A stretch of 64,000 nucleotides of DNA from Leptidea sinapis (GCF_905404315.1 NC_066310.1:4216001-4280000), one strand, 5' to 3'. Shown: positions 32,998 through 44,130, counted from the first letter of the stretch. Numbers and translations: made by a program. Notes: generated from the letters alone by a model not told the origin.

Positions 32998-33390
32998 CAT
33001 GAAAGATGAGGACAACGAGCGTATGTGTCACCTGATGTTAAGTGATCACCTCTGCCAGCATTCACTTATAAAACCAGGAATGACAAGAGCGTTTCCAGCC
33101 TTTTAGAAATGTTTACGCGCTTTTTTTAAGGTACCTACCCATGTTGTTTCGCCCTGGAAACATCGCACAAGGAAGCTCATTCCACAGCTTTGTAGAACGT
33201 GGAAGAAAGTCCCTTGAAAGCCGCACTGTGGAGGAACGCCCCACATCCAGATCATGGGGATGATATCAGCGGCAGAAATCAGGTAAAACAGCTCTTCGGA
33301 ACACTCCCCGTGATAGAACCGAAGACTCTACGCAACACCAAGTGATCTAGCCGTTCACAGAGTACTGGATCCCCGACAACTCAAGCAGCT
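32998..33390 (-). mobile_element. J1 3' end
   Basis: The minus strand contains the J1 blocks GTACTCTGTGAACGGCTAGA, TTCACCTGATTTCTGCCGCT and TTCCACGTTCTACAAAGCTG, with a tail at the left. Deletions break the frame. Confidence 0.7.
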
Positions 33391-33464
33391 CTACTTTGCA
33401 TGACTGTATTGTATGACATACATAAATACTGTAAATTATTGTCATTTAAACTCTCATTATATCA

Positions 33465-33750
33465 TCATTTCAGCCGGAGGACGTCCACTGCTGGACAAGG
33501 CCTTCCGGTACGCGGTCGCCATTCGAAGACCTTACTGCCCCATCGGCCATCTGTCCGCCGAGCTATGTGCCCTGCCCACTGCCACTTCAGTTTCGCAATC
33601 GTTTGGGCTATGTCGATGAGTTTGGTTCTCCTACGGATCTCCTCATTTCTGATTGGATCTCGTGGGGAAACTCCGAGCACAGCCCTCTCTATTGCCCTCT
33701 GAGCAACAATGAGCTTCCTCATAAGGCCGATAGTTAGCGACCTCTTCATA
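33465..33750 (-). pseudogene. RTE-type retrotransposon C-terminus
   Basis: The minus-strand frame reads RKLIVAQRAIERAVLGVS, then NEEIRRRTKLIDIAQ, then KLKWQWAGHIARRTDGRWG and RPRTGR. The KWxWAGHIAR-x-x-DGRW pattern is the C-terminal region of RTE-type polyproteins. The frame then enters the GTCCACTGCTGGACAAGGCC tail, so a deletion removed the last coding part. Confidence 0.7.
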
Positions 33751-34719
33751 TGACTGAGGTAGGTAAATAGGATCTAGAAACCTTGAGGGCGGTATTCAGG
33801 GTAATATTTTTAATCGAAACACCTGACTAGGCAAACCATTCACCAAGTCGCGGAAGCGAGATAATGAGATAACAGAAAACGCAAAATTATGCCGTATCTA
33901 AATTAGCTCTTGAGATATAAAAAGTATGATTCATTTTCGCTTATCAACGCTTAACTACTATCGACCTTTATCATTTAAATTGAGTTTCTATCGCGATTCG
34001 CGAATCGTATCTATACCTACACAATCAGTTACTCGGTAATACCGAGTAGTAATTTGGTATTCATAATCTCAGTTTATTGTTAATAACTTGTACATTTCTG
34101 TAGTCTAGTGAACAAAGTACCTTTTGTATATTGGCTAGTGAATAATGATTTAGATCGCGGCGTGTTGTGTTGTGGCTTGTGAGATAAAATGGTAAAAAAT
34201 AATATGATTTTGAAAATGTTTTTGGATCTGATCGCTTTAATAATAAGTAAGTGTCGGATATTGGATTTTTCATTCAAAGTTTTTCATAAAGTACCTGTTT
34301 TAATTAGAAATTATTACAATTATGAATTTAACTAAACAAATCGGATAAAAATAAGTAGAAGGTAGTCTTCTGTTATTACGAATTAATGTAAGTAGGTACC
34401 TAAGGTAAAAGTACTTACAAATGTAATTTAATGTAAATTTCATATTTTTAATTAATTTAATCAAAAACTTTACAAAAAATGTCGACCGTTTTAGTTTTCA
34501 AATACAACAATCTTAAATATGTATGAAAATGGTCGTTGTTTAAGGCTCAATCGCGCCTAAAGCATTGATCGTATCGACATTGAAACTAATAAATTTATTC
34601 TAGATGGTCTGTTGCGAATTCCAACGTTCCTTCATTAATTTATTTCCTATTAAAATTCGCCACGAACGGCTAGTTATATTATAATTATAAAAAAGAGTAT
34701 TTAAAAACCATTTATTAAA
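33751..34719. other. Unassigned AT-rich stretch
   Basis: Short overlapping ORFs at 34061-34277 show no domain. Nothing was recognised. Confidence 0.35.
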
Positions 34720-35110
34720 ACTTCAATAGCTATCACCCATTCGAAATAGTATGCTTGCCCCAAGTCTGAGAAGAACGGGCGCAGGAAATTCGGCGGACTT
34801 TTTTATTGAAATTTCGTTACAATATAATAATATGTAATATTATACAATAGCATGTAGTATTAAATAGCCTGAGGGTGGTCGCTCCATTCCCAGTCTGTGA
34901 TATCACTAAGAAAGTTATTTATGTTATAACTATAGTTAGCATTTAGTATGTAACCTTTCCCACACAAATGTCTTTTAACAGTCATTTTAAATTTCGTAAC
35001 ACATTTGTTTTGTAAATTATCTGGGATCATGTTGTAGGTAAAAGCCTACATCGCCCAACAATAGACTTACCTACTAATTCAACTTAACCGACTGTAGGCA
35101 TAAACTTGTT
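34720..35110 (-). mobile_element. C1 CR1-like 3' end, diverged
   Basis: GAAGAACGGGCGCAGGAAAT, CCTGAGGGTGGTCGCTCCAT and CCCACACAAATG are in C1 order, reverse orientation. Confidence 0.65.
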
Positions 35111-35744
35111 AACAACGAGTTGTTGTTTGTTGAAACATCAGGTTAACTAAAATAAGAATAATAAAAAAGTATTTTTTACGCAAAAATGGAATATAAAATC
35201 AAAGTTACAATTACACGCGTTTTAATCAATTAAAAAGGGTTTTATTGAAATGTGTAAAACTCGCGTTAATCAAAGTCTATTGGTGTAATCATGTGATACC
35301 TATTATTTTTATTTCTCATCACACAACGTTAAGCATTAATTACAAAATATTATATTTTGCAAAATAAAACAAAAACAAATAGAATTATACACAGTAATTA
35401 ATACGCTTAAGCTAATTAAAGATTTAATGTGTACTTATTAAATTTTATATTTTTAAAAATATCAAGTGCGACCTCTGCGAATCTCCGCGACCCATACAAC
35501 GAGCGGGCTAGGGTAAGGCACTATCACATATTAGCTTCTTTTAGGTAATTATGACCGATAAAAAAAACTTTGCGCACAGTGTTAGACGCGTACACTTTTC
35601 TAAAAGAGCGGCAACGCCACTGTGATTTCGAATTTTGAAATTCGAATTCGAACGATGATGATTGTTAATGTGGGCGGGTTTATTTTTCGTTAGTATAATA
35701 ATAATGAATATAGTAGAACCAAACAATAACATTTTATAAAAGAT

Positions 35745-36129
35745 GTACATCAGGTACGCAGGCGTAGTCGCAAATGGTGACAAGTAATACCTACTACGCC
35801 CACGTGGGCGTACACGAGCCAGTCTCGAACAATGAGTGAGTTTGACGTGCCACATGTTCTGTTCAATTTTGCTAATCATTGAAACTAAAAAAAAAAGTGT
35901 GCCGGGTTGCGTAGTAAAACTATGTAACAATAATTAACTTTACTCACAAAGATATGGATCTGATCCGAAATAAATGTTTTTATTATTATTATTATACAAG
36001 GAATTAGAAAGACACTGGGATCACATACCATCAGTACGTATTTTGTATTTTATTAATTTCAATATAAAATAACACGAAGCGTATATCACAAAATATGAAA
36101 GATGTCATGTGTCACACACATAAGCAGCT
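35745..36129 (+). mobile_element. THAP-MITE copy d, left part (right part 37260-37350)
   Basis: It contains ACGTGCCACATGTTCTGTTC and GTGCCGGGTTGCGTAGTAAA (initiator ATG replaced by GTG). An extra insert with an ATT repeat lies at about 35922-35999, followed by GAAAGACACTGGGATCACAT. It is cut at 36129 by a J1 insertion and resumes at 37260 up to the right inverted repeat TCCAATCCTTAATCTAA-type end. Confidence 0.75.
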
Positions 36130-37259
36130 TAGTCCCTGACTCATGGAAGTCAGCCCCTGTCCATCCGATCCAAAAAAAAAGGTTCGAATCCGGTAAACTA
36201 CAGGCCTATAGCTATTACCTCCCTACTTTCCAAAATCATGGAGAGCATAATTAGCCGCCAGCTTTTAGTATACCTAGAGGGTCACCAGTTGATCAACGAC
36301 CGACAATACGGCTTTCGCCATGGACGGTCGGCAGGTGATCTTCTGGTATACCTAACACATAGATGGGCGGCGGCTACCGAAAGCAAGGGGGAAGGCCTGG
36401 CAGTTAGCCTGGATATAGCGAAGGCCTTTCATCGTGTATGGCACAAGGCGCTCCTCTCAAAACTTCCATCATTTGGGCTTCCCGAGAGCTTGTGCAAGTG
36501 GACCTCCAGCTTCGTCACTGGGAGCAGCATTCAGGTCGTTATCGACGATCATTGCTCGAATGGGGGGAAAGATCGCGGAATGGGGTAAATTGAACCTTGT
36601 TCAATTTAACCCCTAGAAGACTCAAGATTGCGCGTTTAACACTAATAAAACCCCATTTGTCGTATCACCGCTCTTCGACAACACTTCCCTTACAGCCTCG
36701 CCTAGTATCGGAATTCTGGGTCTCAATATCTCGAGCGATTGCCAATTTCGCGGCCATCTGGAGAGCAAAGCCAAATTGGCTTTGGATTGGCAGAGCAGCT
36801 CGAATTGTCGGGGACCTGTGACCCGGGGGTGCTCTGTGAACGGTTGGATCACTTAGCGTTGCGTAGAGTAATCGCTTCATTGTGTGTCCTCTACCGCATT
36901 TATCATGGGGACTGTTCCGAAGAGCTGTTTCACCTGATTCCTGACGCCGAATTCCATCTTCGACATGCCACAAGTTAGGATATCATCCCCACCATCTGGA
37001 TGTATGGCGGTCCTCCACAGTGAAGTTATCAAGGAGCTTTCTTTCACGTATTACAAAGCTGTGGAATGAACTTCCTTGTGTGGTGTTTCCGGGACGATAC
37101 GACATGGGTACCTTCATAAAAAGCGCGTACACCATCCTTCAAGGCTGGCAACGCTCCTGTGATTCCTCTGGTGTTGCAAGAGAATGTGGGCGGCGGTGAT
37201 CACTTAGCACCAGGTGACCCGTACGCTCGTTTTTCCTCCTTTTCCATAAAAAAAAACAC
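36130..37259 (+). mobile_element. J1 Jockey-like element, longest copy, internally deleted
   Basis: This copy defines J1. The plus frame 36238-36588 reads EGHQLINDRQYGFRHGRSAG, then LAVSLDIAKAFHRVWHKALL and LPESLCKWTSSFVTG: RT domain with motif A (SLDIAKAF) of a Jockey-type non-LTR element. The YADD segment is missing. After a deletion near 36560-36600 the frame resumes with IGILGLNISSDCQFRGHLES, jumps through a second deletion at 36785, and ends in RIYHGDCSEELFHLIPDAEF and the shared 3' end. An A-run (about 37248-37256) closes it. The flanking 8-base repeat AAGCAGCT (36122-36129 and 37260-37267) is the target site duplication. It is not capable of movement by itself. Confidence 0.85.
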
Positions 37260-37345
37260 AAGCAGCTAATAGTTGCCGTAGTAAAAAAGCTATTGTTCTT
37301 AGGTATGCGGTATCTTGCTGGAGCGCAGCGGAGCCCAATCCTTAA

Positions 37346-37917
37346 TCTAAGATGTTAAGTAATAGGAAGCAAACTATTATTAAAAATCGAACCAACTTAC
37401 CCGTTTGCTACTCGCAGGGCAGGAGCTTTAATCCATAAGTTCGATATTAAAAAATCTTTTTTTAAAGTTTATCTAATAATTAATTTGATAATTGCTTATA
37501 ATATTGTATCTGCATTTTATTGCCTTGTTTAGGTAATAAGTGTAAAAAGGAAGTATATAAACTATAATTTTGGCATTTGTCCTTTTAGAGACCTGAATAT
37601 TTTTTTAGTCTTTTTGAGTGTTCGCCACTTCAGCTTGCGCAAATGTTCAATTAATTGAATATTATTAATTGTTTTGTTATGTGCAGTATTTATTTAATTT
37701 ATTAAGTTCAGTTCAGTTATAGCGACATAAAAACGTAAGTTCGTAAAGATGAACTTAGTGAATTTGAATTTCGTCGCAAATTGTCATAAGAATCAAAGGC
37801 AGAACCAAAGAAAAAGTCGTTCGCTCCAGGGTTCAAGTACATTGACTAATTCACAGTGTACTAAATTTATTTTGTATGAAAATGTAACTATTTAATTAAA
37901 AAATTTTAAACAATTAA
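37346..37917. other. Unassigned AT-rich stretch
   Basis: Beyond the THAP-MITE right end at 37350, nothing was recognised. Confidence 0.35.
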
Positions 37918-38262
37918 TCTATACTAATATTATAAAGCTGCAGTGTTTGTTTGTTTGTTTGTTTGTTTGAACGCGCTAATCTCTGTTCATCATCCAGTAG
38001 TACCTACTGGTCCGATTTGAATGATTCTTTCAGTGTTGGGTAGTCCATTTAGCGAGGAAGGCTATAGGCTACGTTTTTTTTTTTTCAAAATTAGGGATCC
38101 GTAATAAAATTGCTATTTTGTAACACAAGGTGTAAAATCGAAAACCAATTTTTGCGTGCGCTGCAAAAACTATTGACAATAGAACAAAATGATGTACAGG
38201 CTATAATATAGGCAATATTTTATTACTTATAAAACTATCGCGTGATCTGCCGGGTCAGCTAG
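37918..38262 (+). mobile_element. Helitron-like non-autonomous element
   Basis: It begins TCTATACTAATATTATAAAG, has a (TTTG)n run at about 37950-37970, and ends CCGGGTCAGCTAG with flanking A and T. That is the 5'-TC...CTAG-3' between A and T layout of Helitrons, without duplication. No Rep/helicase coding. Confidence 0.6.
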
Positions 38263-38789
38263 TTTAACTATATTTCTTAGAACTCCTAGTACTTACTAGT
38301 AATTTCATTTATTGCATTGCGATATCCACGCGTTACAGCGCGTATCAGTTAGACCAGTTGTTTAGCCATTCTCATGTTTAATGTTCAAACGTAAATCGCT
38401 GTACATTTCCGTTGTAATATCATTTATTAATAAAGAATTTGAAATGAAAGTTAGACCAGGCGAATGTTTTGTATAAGATATGTTATGATGTTTTGTTAGA
38501 AATTATTTCATATTGAGAATACCTTTTGACCAAAACAAGCCAAAAAAATCGCTGCGGATGAACGACTCTACCTTGAGTTTGCTATCTCAATGATTGCGGA
38601 CAATATTCGACACAAAAGACAGCAACTGTTAATAAGATTAATAAAATTATATGAGAATCATTCAAATCAAATAATTGTAGAGATGTGGGTTTTCTCCCCA
38701 TATTCTACATATTGCATATTCTCAGAGGAGTTATTGGGGTTGATACCAGCGCGTAAATGAACATAACGTCAAAATGCAAAATACCACCC

Positions 38790-39240
38790 GCATCACGTTG
38801 ATGTCAAGCACCCTACAACCGCAATTGTTGCGAGAATATTTGCCTCACGTAGGCACTTTGTGGAATCAATTACCGACTGCAGTTTCCCTGAATCGATACG
38901 ACTTATACCGTTCCTTATTGACACTGGTTTACTCACGTTTTATCGGTGTGGGTACCGACAACTTTCATACCATTCGCAGGTCCTTCATCAGGGTGAGTGT
39001 AGTGAGTGAGCGGACTTGTGCTCGTAGTCCGCGGCTGGACAGGGCGGGGGGAGTAACGCCGTGTTAATAAATAACGTTAAAATGTCTCACGAAAGTGTTA
39101 ATAATTTGACTTAGATACCAAGAGTATACTCCCAACTTCTAGGCCGGTAACACATCTCTTGACCCCAAGTTTTCGGATATCCATGTGCGGTTGCCTCACC
39201 GTGTGAGAACCTCTCGCTCGTTCGATTGTTTAGTGCGAAA
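38790..39240 (+). mobile_element. Jockey-like 3' end related to J1, interrupted
   Basis: The frame includes LLREYLPHVGTLWNQLPTAV and SLNRYDLYRSLLT, then is broken by a GC-rich insert (about 38942-39115, with GTGAGTGAGCGGACTTGTGC). It resumes at TAGGCCGGTAACACATCTCT. It lies 175 bases before exon 2 of PAP2 gene 2. Confidence 0.6.
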
Positions 39241-39415
39241 TAAGTTCCCGATCCGCAGTAATGGTATTCCATTCTATGGAACAATCACAATGACATAAAA
39301 CCTTGTTCTCTGGTATTAAGGGAAATATTCTATTTTAAAATCACAATCAAAGTCGTGAATTGTATTTGTTTATTAAATGTACAGAATATAACAACAACTA
39401 TATTGCGCGTTTCAG

Positions 39416-39567
39416 TTTCGTTTCCGCTGCTTGCGATAAAGCTGTGGGCATCCCCATACGAGCGTGGCTTCTTCTACGACGACTCGTCTCTCGCCCTACC
39501 CTACAAGGATCAGACGATATCTGAAGCGCTGCTGGCAGGACTTGGGTTTGCCCTGATGGTTGCTACG
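39416..39567 (+). CDS. PAP2 gene 2, exon 2
   Basis: Acceptor TTGCGCGTTTCAG precedes the exon and donor GGTACAT follows. It opens with two bases completing a split codon, then SFPLLAIKLWASPYERGFFY, DDSSLALPYKDQTIS and a second membrane helix. RGFF-x-DDxS is the conserved loop after the first transmembrane segment in lipid phosphate phosphatases. The required upstream exon must end with one base of a codon (phase 1). Gene 3's exon 1 ends in exactly that phase, but gene 2's own exon 1 was not found between 24264 and 39415. The upstream sequence is also open in this frame from an ATG at 39355, but the splice site and family alignment favour 39416. Confidence 0.92.
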
Positions 39568-39603
39568 GTACATAACTCTTTAATACATAAATCTATTGTT
39601 TAA

Positions 39604-40492
39604 TCTTCAATGTTTATTGTTTTGGAAGACCAGTGCCATACAGATAATTTAGTAATAACTTTTATTTCTTTTTCTTCTGTATTTATGATTAAGCTTATAT
39701 TTTGATTTCATTAACTTATTTTGTGTGAATGTGTGGTAAAGTTTTTCAATTTCATTTCATTTCATTCAAATAAATTCATTTTCATTTCATTTCATTTTCA
39801 TTAACTCAGAGCACTTTATGGGACCTAGTTCTCACACCAGCAAATGACCTCACACCTCACTAGGATGTGGCTAGGATTTTCAAAGCTGTTGCGGCAGAAT
39901 GTGCACAGACTAAACTTATTGTGAGCAATTTTAGCTAGTTGCCCATTGCAAACTGCAAACGACTCCGCTGGGAGCTACCCAGGAGCATTTCAGCTTGCTG
40001 ATGACCCGGTAAACGGATTTCCTTAACTATCTCTGGAGAAGAGATTCCCCAACACCGCAGACGGCAGACCTCTAGACCTCTAGACCTATGAAAGAGAAGG
40101 AGGCTCCTTCTTTAGCTAAAGTTAAAATGAAACTAGTTTACTTTTTTGGTAAGGCAGAGATTATGGACAAACTTCTTATATTTGCATCAACCCTTTGCAA
40201 TGGTGCTAGTGGGAGTACTTGCATAATGCAAGCTCTCTTATTCTCAGCATCTGCCTGTTCTTTTACTTATTCTTATAACAAATCATTTTACGACATGTTT
40301 TTGTCCGCATCTGCAACACGCGTTGCTGAATCATGATGATTGTGTGCAACGAACAGCTATTTGAATTGATTTCTTCCTACGATTTCCTTCGTACCAATTG
40401 CGACAAACTTAAATATCAAACTATCCATCTGGATGTGTGATGTTCACTCACAGTGTGTAAATGTGATTGATGGGCATTATTGGTCATTCCAG
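39604..40492. other. Gene 2 intron 2; microsatellite and unknown frame
   Basis: TTTCATTTCATT-type simple repeat at 39750-39803. An 82-residue frame (40088-40336) reads like no known family. A decayed J1 fragment may lie at 40425-40460 (CATCTGGATGTGTG). Confidence 0.4.
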
Positions 40493-40690
40493 ATTCTGAT
40501 AGTTGAGATAATCCGCGGTGTGAAAGGGAAATCTGTTCGCGACAAGTACCTGTGTGGGTCCGAGATACCAGGCTGGGTCTGGGAGAGTTACACAGCCATT
40601 GGGGTGTTCACCTTCGGAGCGGCGTGCCAGCAGCTCATTGTGACTGTCGCCAAGTATGTCATCGGAAGACTGAGGCCACACTTTTATGAT
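40493..40690 (+). CDS. PAP2 gene 2, exon 3 with catalytic motif C1
   Basis: Acceptor TTGGTCATTCCAG, donor GTAAGT, 66 codons in phase 0. It encodes ILIVEIIRGVKGKS, a loop with CGSEIPGWVW, a membrane helix (YTAIGVFTFGAACQQLIVTV) and KYVIGRLRPHFYD. K-YVIGRL-RP is the Kx6RP signature C1, which binds the substrate phosphate in PAP2 enzymes. HFYD just before the splice and the following cysteine exon are usual in metazoan PLPPs. The matching exon of gene 1 was not found in the window. Confidence 0.95.
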
Positions 40691-41625
40691 GTAAGTTTAT
40701 TCAATATTATATTCAAGGAAATAAGATCAAATGGAGGTTTTTTTATATCAATTTATTGACAAATTTTAATACCACCAACTAAGAATTCACGAACAATAAT
40801 TAACTTTTAAAAAATAGATCAATTTGTTAAGCTTCTAAAAATAAATTTCAAATAACACAATGACTAATATTCGAACAGAAATTGGGCAGAGTAACGACCT
40901 AACTAGTCAACGGTCAAGGGAGACATCGCCTTTTTTTAGACATCTTCGCCCTGTCCACCTGTCATTGTCAACAATATTTTATTAGAAGAGTTTGGATAGG
41001 TCGACATTCCACGGTCAGGGGGATATACTGCAACGAAAGTAAGAGAGTAAGAGCTTGTATAAAAGGAAGTGGATGAGAGGAAAAAGACATGAAAATATTG
41101 TTGCAAATGGAGCTCCGTATTCTCTGTTACCTCAAGAGTGATTCATTTTTTTCGCCCATGGGATGATTAAAATATCAGTCAGCAAGAAGTGGACAGATAG
41201 CAAACGTCACTTTTTGATTGGTGATTTCTGAGGATTATGCTCTGACCTGCCGTCACTACGGCCCGTATTGAAGATGGCATCTGAATTCGTAGCACGTGAT
41301 CAAGTGTATTTTGTCAACCTGGCTTTATTTAGGTTCTAATTAAAAATACTGTTATTTCAAACTTATACGATGCGACATGAGTACCTCTCCTCTCTCTCCT
41401 CCTGGTCCTCTCGTGAATGTGGGCGGCGGTGATCGCTTAACATCTTTCGTATGCGTATTTGTCGTTCTTTTCCGTAAAAAAACTATTGTGGTGAGATGCT
41501 CGTCAACTCTATACTCTTGTTTCTTTTACAAATGTATTTAAAACGTAAGTAGTGATATTATAGCTTCTAGGATGTCACGTAATACTTCGTTTTCAAGTCC
41601 GAATTACAATTTACCGCTTTGCTTG
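40691..41625. other. Gene 2 intron 3; J1 end at 41372-41480
   Basis: GAATGTGGGCGGCGGTGATC followed by GCTTAACATC is a J1 3' end in plus orientation. The rest is unassigned. Confidence 0.45.
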
Positions 41626-41751
41626 AGCTGGCAGAAGACGTCTGAACATACCTAGACTGTTCTAAACTATTGCCGACCAGCCATCATTTCTAAATCATAT
41701 CAATATTATGATGGTAGGTATTGGCAGTGGCTCTCCTTAATACTGACCTGA

Positions 41752-42040
41752 CCAGTGAGAGGCTTCTTTGCACAGGAAGCCGGCTAGATTATGGGTACCA
41801 ACAATAGCGCATATTTCTGCCGTGAAGCAGTAATGTGTAGTGTGTAAGCATTACTGTGTTTCGGTCTGAAGGGCGCCGTAGTTGGTGTAATTACTGGGCA
41901 AATGAAACTTAACATCTTATGTCTCAAGGTGACGAGCGCAGTTATAGTGCCACTCAGAATTTTTGGGTTTTTCAAGAATCTTGAGCGGCAATTGCCATCA
42001 GCTGAACGTACTGTTCGTTTCGTCCCATATTGTCATAAAA
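41752..42040 (-). mobile_element. S1 repeat in gene 2 intron 3
   Basis: Near full length (AGTGAGAGGCTTCTTTGCAC to CGTCCCATATTGTCATAAAA). It sits between two imperfect copies of a GAGCTGGCAGAAGAC segment (41626 and 42073). Confidence 0.75.
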
Positions 42041-42142
42041 AAATCTCACTCAATTAATGACCCCTTTTTTTTGAGCTGGCAGAAGACTTCCGAACATACC
42101 TCTCAGCGGCTCTCTTTAATACATTGATCGATATAATTTCAG

Positions 42143-42313
42143 TTGTGCGTGCCAGTTCCTACCTCAATGGAACAAGTGGAGCGGGATCTCGGCTACGTCC
42201 AGAACTTCACGTGCACGGGGCCACTAGCCAATCACAACACGATGTTGGACATGCGGCTGTCCTTCCCCAGCGCACACTCCGGCTTCGCTATGTACTGCGC
42301 CATTTTCTTTATT
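42143..42313 (+). CDS. PAP2 gene 2, exon 4 with variant motif C2 (PSAH)
   Basis: Acceptor ATATAATTTCAG, donor GTAAGTG, 57 codons in phase 0. It starts LCVPVPTSMEQVERDLGYVQ, then NFTCTG, which adds an N-F-T glycosylation sequon absent from gene 1 at the same place. It then reads LDMRLSFPSAHSGFAMYCAI. The C2 motif is PSAH (42266-42277), not PSGH. The catalytic His is kept but the preceding glycine is alanine. The rest of the exon is well preserved, so the change looks tolerated rather than a sign of decay. Its effect on catalysis is unknown. Confidence 0.94.
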
Positions 42314-42709
42314 GTAAGTGTTCCAAATAACAGCCCGATAATGCGTGAACAATTTTGATCTGCCAATGTGCGTAAGTTAATGGTGTAATATTTAAAATAC
42401 TAAGGAGTTAATGCCAAGCGTGGCTGTTTACGAGTTGTCTATCAAAATTTGGTTACAAACACTTGATTTGCTTTCCTTTGCTATCTTGCTATATTTCCGT
42501 TAGAGATGTTCTTCTGTCTCCCTCGCTTTGTTGGTTTATTGGTACGCTTGTATAATGTATTTTATGTTCATAATTGACAATAATTGTCTATGTATAATAT
42601 AATTGTCCATACACATTTACATTAAGCAATTAAAATGGTTCATATTATAGGCCGACCGTTTATCTGAGTCCTCGCCTGCGGGGTATAGGGGCGCGGGGGT
42701 ATGACGACA

Positions 42710-42885
42710 AAGGGGACTGAGACAGGTGCACCTTGAGCTCTTCAAGTATCGAGACGTTTGTGCGGCGTTGTGTTCAAGATACTCGTAGCATTCGTCTCCA
42801 ACACCACATTTCTAGTGCGTCAATCCTTTGTCTCTCTCGTTCTTTGACTGAGGTTGGTCTTTGAGGTTGGTGCGAAGGTCCAAAA
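42710..42885 (-). repeat. RTE-type coding fragment in gene 2 intron 4
   Basis: CGTCTCCAACACCACATTTC followed by TAGTGCGTCAATCC is the antisense of an RTE C-terminal coding block (compare CCAGCACCACATCTCAAGAG at 2735-2755). Confidence 0.45.
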
Positions 42886-43249
42886 CAATAATTAGTACAT
42901 AATCCAATATCATAGAGTCTCTTGCTGTAAGACAACCGATAAAAACAGGTTATGAATATTAGTGTAGTGTGCGTGACAAGCTACGTCTTACACTAGCGGT
43001 TTGTATGACACTTTTTGTTAGTGTGCGTGAATTGCTCAAAGTAGAGGTTAGTTCTAAAGTCTATTTTTTTCGACGTTATCATAGCTGTCATAGTCTATCT
43101 AGACGTATAAATGATCCAAGACATAATCATTATTTATATTATTAAGAACTATAATTAGCTTTTCGTACTAACTTAATAAATAACGCCTGTCTAACTTTGT
43201 TAGCAATCATCTTATTTGTAGTCGTACAAATCACTCCAAAGAACGAAAT

Positions 43250-44130
43250 ACTTTCAAATTCAAATATTTTTATTCAAAATAGGATGTGACATCACTTATT
43301 GAAAGTCAAAAACTACCACCCATTCCAAAATGAATGCCTCAGACCTGAGAAGAACGGGCGCAACAAACTCAGCGGGCGTTTTTTTTTTCACCGAAAAAAT
43401 ATGTTTACAAAGTTATATATTTTTTTTTATGGAATAGGAGGACAAACGAGCGTACGGGTTACCTGTTGTTAAGTGATCACCGCTGCCCACAATCTCTTGC
43501 AACACCAGAGGAATCACAGGAGCGTTGCCGGCCTTTAAGGAAGGTGTACGCGCTTTTTTTGAAGGTACCCATGTCGTATCGTCCCGGAAACACCGCACAA
43601 GGAAGCTCATTCCACAGCTTATATATATTGTACAATTAAACTTATTATTTAATAGCTTGAGGACGGTCACTCCATTCCCAATCTGTGGTATCATTAAGAA
43701 AGTCATTTATGTTATTGTAACCTTTACCACACAATCGTTTTTTAACAATTCTTTTGAATAACGTGATAATTTTGTTTGAACATTTTCTGGGATCTTGTTG
43801 TAAAAGCATATACATCGCCTCACAAAAGACTTACTAACTCGACTTAGCCGAGTAGTAGGCATTATAATTTTATGTCTGTTGCTGGTGTTAACATTATGGT
43901 TATGACAGTTTCTAGAAAATTCACTTATATACTTATGAACATGCATTACAATATTAAGAATATATTGAGAAGCAACAGTCAAGATGTTAATTTCTTTGAA
44001 TTTTGCTCTCAATGATTCTTTAGGACCTAGGTTATAAATAGTGCGAACAGCCCTCTTTTGCAGCACAAATATTGAATTAATATCGGCAGCGTTGCCCCAT
44101 ATCAATATACCATAGGACATATTATGTCTC
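43250..44130 (-). mobile_element. C1 CR1-like 3' end, longest copy, interrupted by J1
   Basis: The minus-strand frame from 44120 reads MSYGILIWGNAADINSIFVL, then QKRAVRTIYNL, ILTVASQYILNIVMHVHKYI, RHKIIMPTTRLSRVSKSFV and FYNKIPENVQTK. The YGI-x-WGN...LQKRA-x-R pattern is the C-terminal part of CR1/Jockey-clade polyproteins. A 3' UTR and the ATTTGAATTTG tail follow to 43250. A J1 3' end (43421-43622) is inserted in the UTR. Confidence 0.8.
43421..43622 (-). mobile_element. J1 3' end inserted in C1
   Basis: A poly-T start (A-tail), then J1 antisense through GGAAGCTCATTCCACAGC. TTATATA on both sides is a probable target site duplication. Confidence 0.75.

Noticed and set aside
37950..37975. CRISPR-like short repeats
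   Set aside because: A plain (TTTG)n microsatellite; no spacer-repeat arrays exist anywhere in the window.
39355..39415. ATG 39355 as start of gene 2
   Set aside because: The stretch before 39416 has a good splice acceptor at its end and no resemblance to PAP2 N-termini; gene 3's exon 1 shows a separate first exon is expected.
40088..40336. 82-residue ORF in a gene 2 intron
   Set aside because: No domain, no splice sites in frame, low-complexity Ser/Ala-rich translation; left as intron sequence.
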